Of a DNA stretch of 43,480 nucleotides, positions 40,637 to 43,480 are shown piece after piece. The stretch is from Sphingorhabdus sp. EL138 (lineage in GTDB: Bacteria; Pseudomonadota; Alphaproteobacteria; Sphingomonadales; Sphingomonadaceae): positions 1 through 43,480 of the forward strand of contig NZ_CAMAYF010000017.1 of NCBI RefSeq assembly GCF_945862485.1, given 5' to 3'. A model generated the notes under the pieces. That model worked only from the letters and a program-made list of their open reading frames with translations, was not told where the DNA came from and ran no database searches. The first letter of the stretch is position 1, and every line of letters begins with the position of its first letter. The position numbers and the translations under genes were made by a program.

Positions 40637-42161
40637 TAGCTGAATAATCGACAGCGGCGACCTTTTCCATAACCGCCGCGCGAATGGCCTGCGCCGTCGA
40701 CAGCGGCAGGGCCACCATTTCCAGCGTGCCGCCTGCAATCCCGAATTTGAGCGACGCGAGACCATAACGCCGCGCCAACGGCCCTTGCGCAATCTCTATG
40801 CTTTGCACCTTCACCTGCGGCGCAAGCGTAAATCGCTCACGCCACCAACCGCGCCGAAGGTATAATTGCTGATCATCCAGCCCGAAACGATATCTGCGCC
40901 AGTCACACCAAAACAGAAATGCCGCAATGCCCAACAACAGCAGTAGCAATAATGTCGGCGCAAGGGGCGCATCGGCGAAAATCACCAACGCCCCCACCGC
41001 GATCGGTAACGGCGGCACAAGCAGGAACCACTGAACTATCCAGTGCAAGGCAGCGCCTTTACGCAGCCGTTCATCGCCATCGGGGGCGCCGATCCCTGCG
41101 GCCTGCGATATGCGCCACAGCTCGTCCAATGTCGCCAATGGCGCGGCGACATAATTGCTTTCGTCCTTGCTATCCTGCGCCAGGCTGACGAATTTCAGGC
41201 TATACCAGCCGCGCCGTTTGCGGATGGGCCCCGTCTGCACAACCGCTGCCTGCACGCGATGCGTGGGCATCACGACATCGGTCAAGGTGAACAAACCGCG
41301 CCGCCGCCGAAACCCCTTTGCCGTCTTTGTCAGGCGGAACCCATATTCACGCAAATATGTACGGACAACGCCTGTGGCAAAGCCAATGAAAATCAGACTG
41401 GTGAAAGCACCAAAGGCCAGAATAAGATGCCCCGTTATGCCGACACCATTGATACTATTGACGCTCACGCCGCTTTCTTTGGCAAAGCCAGCCCATCGTT
41501 TCAAATCCCACCAATCGAACGGCAGGAGAAAATCAAACTGCTGGGCAATGGCCCCAAGACCCGCAAAAATTACGAGCGAAAAGGAATAGAGGCCAAGGAT
41601 GAAAACACGTTTGTCATCCATCGCGAAGATCGTTTCTGTATCTTCGGGTGCGGCCATTTGGGGAACATCTTGCGCTAATACTTCGCCCGCCTTGCGCGCG
41701 CGGATTAACGCGCGCAACCGGTTCGCTTCCTCCAAAGTGACGAAGCGTAACGTTGCGTCATCACCGTGGCCACCGCCCGTTTCAAACTTGACCTCGCTCA
41801 GCCCCATCATGCGCGACAGCGGCTTTTGCTCAATGCTCACATCCTGAATGCGGTCATAGGGAATGGAACGGGCCGTGCGGTTCAATATGCCTTTTTCAAC
41901 GCGGATATCGTCCGCGCCGACATGATAGCGAAAACGCCGCCATCCAAGCCAGCGGAAGAATAGACTGAGCGCCAGCACAGCCACGATCATGATCGGGATG
42001 AGCGCAGGATTATCTGCTTTGCGCGCGCCAAAAACCGCAGCAAGCAAAGGGAACAGCAATTGCGGCAGGCCCGAAACAAAACCGACAAACAGGCCGCTTA
42101 TGTGCAACCGTTCGCCGTCCTGCCCTGTCAACTCAGTTGGGGCATCGCTGATTTCGTTCAC
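40620..42161 (-). CDS. Bacterial PH-domain membrane protein, YdbT-like
   Basis: The protein has 513 aa. It has three repeats of a two-helix hairpin plus a bPH2 domain: residues near 30-150 (RFRYHVGADDIRVEKGILNRTARSIPYDRIQDVSIEQKPLSRMMGLSEVKFETGG), 230-340 (YGFRLTKTAKGFRRRRGLFTLTDVVMPTHRVQAAVVQTGP) and 395-500 (RRYRFGLDDQQLYLRRGWWRERFTLAPQVKVQSIEIAQGPLARRYGLASLKFGIAGG). It matches E. coli YdbT in order and size. It is an inner-membrane protein of unknown function. It overlaps the upstream YdbS-like gene by 4 nt. Confidence 0.87.
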   Translation of the reverse strand: MNEISDAPTELTGQDGERLHISGLFVGFVSGLPQLLFPLLAAVFGARKADNPALIPIMIVAVLALSLFFRWLGWRRFRYHVGADDIRVEKGILNRTARSIPYDRIQDVSIEQKPLSRMMGLSEVKFETGGGHGDDATLRFVTLEEANRLRALIRARKAGEVLAQDVPQMAAPEDTETIFAMDDKRVFILGLYSFSLVIFAGLGAIAQQFDFLLPFDWWDLKRWAGFAKESGVSVNSINGVGITGHLILAFGAFTSLIFIGFATGVVRTYLREYGFRLTKTAKGFRRRRGLFTLTDVVMPTHRVQAAVVQTGPIRKRRGWYSLKFVSLAQDSKDESNYVAAPLATLDELWRISQAAGIGAPDGDERLRKGAALHWIVQWFLLVPPLPIAVGALVIFADAPLAPTLLLLLLLGIAAFLFWCDWRRYRFGLDDQQLYLRRGWWRERFTLAPQVKVQSIEIAQGPLARRYGLASLKFGIAGGTLEMVALPLSTAQAIRAAVMEKVAAVDYSAINQPR

Positions 42162-42631
42162 AGCATATCTTGCCGAATAGCGGCACGAATGGCCTCCCGC
42201 ATTGCCAGAGCGTCGGCATGTGCCAAGCCCGGCAGCGCCACCGTGCTATTGTGATTACCGGCCGTGTGCACCGTCAGCTTGGCAAGGCCATAGCGCCGAT
42301 CGATTGGGCCTTGATCGACGTCAATATGCTGGATGCGTCCAAAGGGAACAATCGTATCGCTGTAGAACATATATCCACGCACGATGCGCAACCGGTCGGT
42401 TCCCATATCATAGCCCCAATACCGATATTTACGGGCGGGCACAGTAAAGACGACAAACGCATAGGCCAACAACACGGGCACAAGAAAGGTGCCGGGCGGT
42501 AGCAATTGTGCAAACTCCAGTACGCCAGCTCCAATAACAAATGGCAGCAAGCCCAGCGCAGAGGTTATCCGGCTTGTCGTTATAAATGCGGGGTCAAGCG
42601 GGGTAAGTTCCGGCAGATTTTCATCGGTCAT
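42158..42631 (-). CDS. Bacterial PH-domain membrane protein, YdbS-like
   Basis: The protein has 157 aa, equal to the usual YdbS size. Two helices (ITSALGLLPFVIGAGVLEFAQLL, TFLVPVLLAYAFVVFTV) precede one bPH2 domain (YRYWGYDMGTDRLRIVRGYMFYSDTIVPFGRIQHIDVDQGPIDRRYGLAKLTVHTAG). It works with the YdbT-like protein encoded next, as a pair. The frame is open to an ATG at 42709, 3 nt after the stop of the upstream gene; I prefer 42631 on length, but the longer form would be translationally coupled and cannot be excluded. Confidence 0.85.
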   Translation of the reverse strand: MTDENLPELTPLDPAFITTSRITSALGLLPFVIGAGVLEFAQLLPPGTFLVPVLLAYAFVVFTVPARKYRYWGYDMGTDRLRIVRGYMFYSDTIVPFGRIQHIDVDQGPIDRRYGLAKLTVHTAGNHNSTVALPGLAHADALAMREAIRAAIRQDML

Positions 42632-42712
42632 GCCGCTGATATGCGCACACTGTATTGCATTGGCAAGACGGTAATTTTTCTCCATCTTTAGCCGATGGAG
42701 AGGAAACATCCA

Positions 42713-43480
42713 TCACCTAGCCAAAGCGGCGTTGGCCTCATTGATTAACTTCGCGATGATATCGATTACAGGCCGCTCGACATGGACCATGCCCACCGAC
42801 TGCCCGGCCATGACAGAGCCATATTCGACATCGCCATCAATCACCGCGCGGCGCAGCGCCCCTGCCCAATATTTCTCAATCTCAAGCTGCGCGGTTTCCA
42901 TATCAATTTCACCGCGATCGAGCATCGCCGCAATTTCTACCTGTTTCTTGGTAAACTCTTCGGTACCCTTATTCTTCAACGCGCGGACAGGAATAACTGG
43001 TAAACGCGGATCAATTTGCACACTGGCCACTGCATCGCGCGCATTGGCGCGCAGGAATGCGGCCTTGAAATTGGGATGCGCTATGCTTTCATGTGCACAA
43101 ACAAAGCGCGTGCCCAATTGGACCCCCGCTGCCCCCATTTCCAGATAGCTTGCCACCGCGCCGCCACGGGCAATGCCGCCCGCGACGAAAATCGGCAATT
43201 GCTCGCCAAGCTCTGGTAAGATTTCCTGCGCCAATACCGACGTTGCTACTGGCCCAATATGCCCGCCCGCCTCGCTGCCCTCAATAACCAGCGCATCGAC
43301 GCCCGATCGCGCGAATTTCTTCGCAAGTGTCAGCGCAGGGGCAAAGCAAATTACCTTTGCGCCAAAATCCTTAATGGCCTCAATACTGCCCTTGGGCGGA
43401 AGTCCACCGGCCAGCACAACATGGCTCACCTGATGGCGCGCGCATATCGCAATCAGGTCCATGATCTGCGGATGCATGGT
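42713..43480 (-). CDS. Nitronate monooxygenase-like FMN protein, N-terminus outside the window
   Basis: At least 255 aa are visible, running out of the window on the right. The TIM-barrel FMN/NADH motifs of the 2-nitropropane dioxygenase family are present: GVDALVIEGSEAGGHIG, LPIFVAGGIARGGAVASYLEMGAAGVQLGTRFVCAHES. The C-terminal part is GSVMAGQSVGMVHVERPV. Members oxidise nitronates or act as NADH:quinone or enoyl reductases. The N-terminal GGM region that starts the barrel is missing because the window ends. It precedes the YdbS/YdbT pair on the same strand. Confidence 0.87.
   Translation of the reverse strand, partial: TMHPQIMDLIAICARHQVSHVVLAGGLPPKGSIEAIKDFGAKVICFAPALTLAKKFARSGVDALVIEGSEAGGHIGPVATSVLAQEILPELGEQLPIFVAGGIARGGAVASYLEMGAAGVQLGTRFVCAHESIAHPNFKAAFLRANARDAVASVQIDPRLPVIPVRALKNKGTEEFTKKQVEIAAMLDRGEIDMETAQLEIEKYWAGALRRAVIDGDVEYGSVMAGQSVGMVHVERPVIDIIAKLINEANAALAR

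Noticed and set aside
1-43480. Insertion sequences, transposases, prophage structural genes or toxin-antitoxin pairs
   Set aside because: None recognised in any frame; mobility signals are limited to the att-like repeats and tRNA fragment.

Overview
The window reads as chromosomal DNA of a Gram-negative alphaproteobacterium, most likely a sphingomonad (Sphingopyxis/Sphingorhabdus type). This is inferred from the TonB-dependent receptors with 'VTAQKREQNLQDVP'-type plugs, the BetA/BetB/Rieske/IorAB catabolic inventory, the Sel1 and FG-GAP surface proteins, and a tRNA 3' half that looks like alphaproteobacterial tRNA-Arg. No taxonomic marker gene (16S rRNA or similar) is present.

Region 1 (1-3662) is an accessory, AT-rich island end. 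It holds the tail of a TonB receptor, a short-chain dehydrogenase cut off after 68 codons, and an array of three near-identical att-like direct repeats. The repeats separate two single-gene units: a secreted 186-aa protein and a Sel1-repeat protein. The first two repeats have the form arm-core-arm'. The third is arm-core followed by the 3' half of a tRNA, including CCA. The shared 13-bp core is the anticodon-loop region of that tRNA. This fits tandem accretion of integrase-less mini-elements at a tRNA-Arg gene, and it is the most unusual structure in the window.

Region 2 (4016-9167): a translationally coupled operon encodes a GT2 glycosyltransferase, an integral membrane protein, a DUF2141-like protein, a GT4 glycosyltransferase and a 46-aa protein with a strong Shine-Dalgarno. 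It probably makes or exports an envelope glycoconjugate. It faces an FG-GAP/VCBS lipoprotein gene. A POT-family peptide transporter gene (9376-10740) follows.

Region 3 (10751-25492) is a catabolic block. A minus-strand bet operon encodes a natural fusion of the BetI repressor to betaine aldehyde dehydrogenase BetB, then choline dehydrogenase BetA, then an FAD oxidoreductase. It is followed by a sterol-desaturase-type hydroxylase with a small membrane protein, a LysR regulator, a small unknown gene, an acyl-CoA dehydrogenase and a Tat-exported PhoD-type phosphatase. Last come a TetR regulator and a divergent Rieske oxygenase/FAD oxidoreductase pair, sharing an 18-bp palindromic operator.

Region 4 (25647-34735): a TonB receptor gene lies next to a minus-strand operon for XdhC, a MocA-like cytidylyltransferase and a TPR-sulfotransferase. 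Divergent from it is an IorAB-type molybdenum hydroxylase operon (plus a GNAT gene) whose cofactor the XdhC and MocA-like proteins would mature.

Region 5 (34797-40636): a cobalamin riboswitch precedes a compact btuB-btuF-btuC-btuD uptake operon, whose last gene encodes a PhoD-like lipoprotein phosphatase. The window ends with a minus-strand operon of a nitronate-monooxygenase-like protein (cut by the window edge) and two YdbS/YdbT-type bacterial PH-domain membrane proteins.
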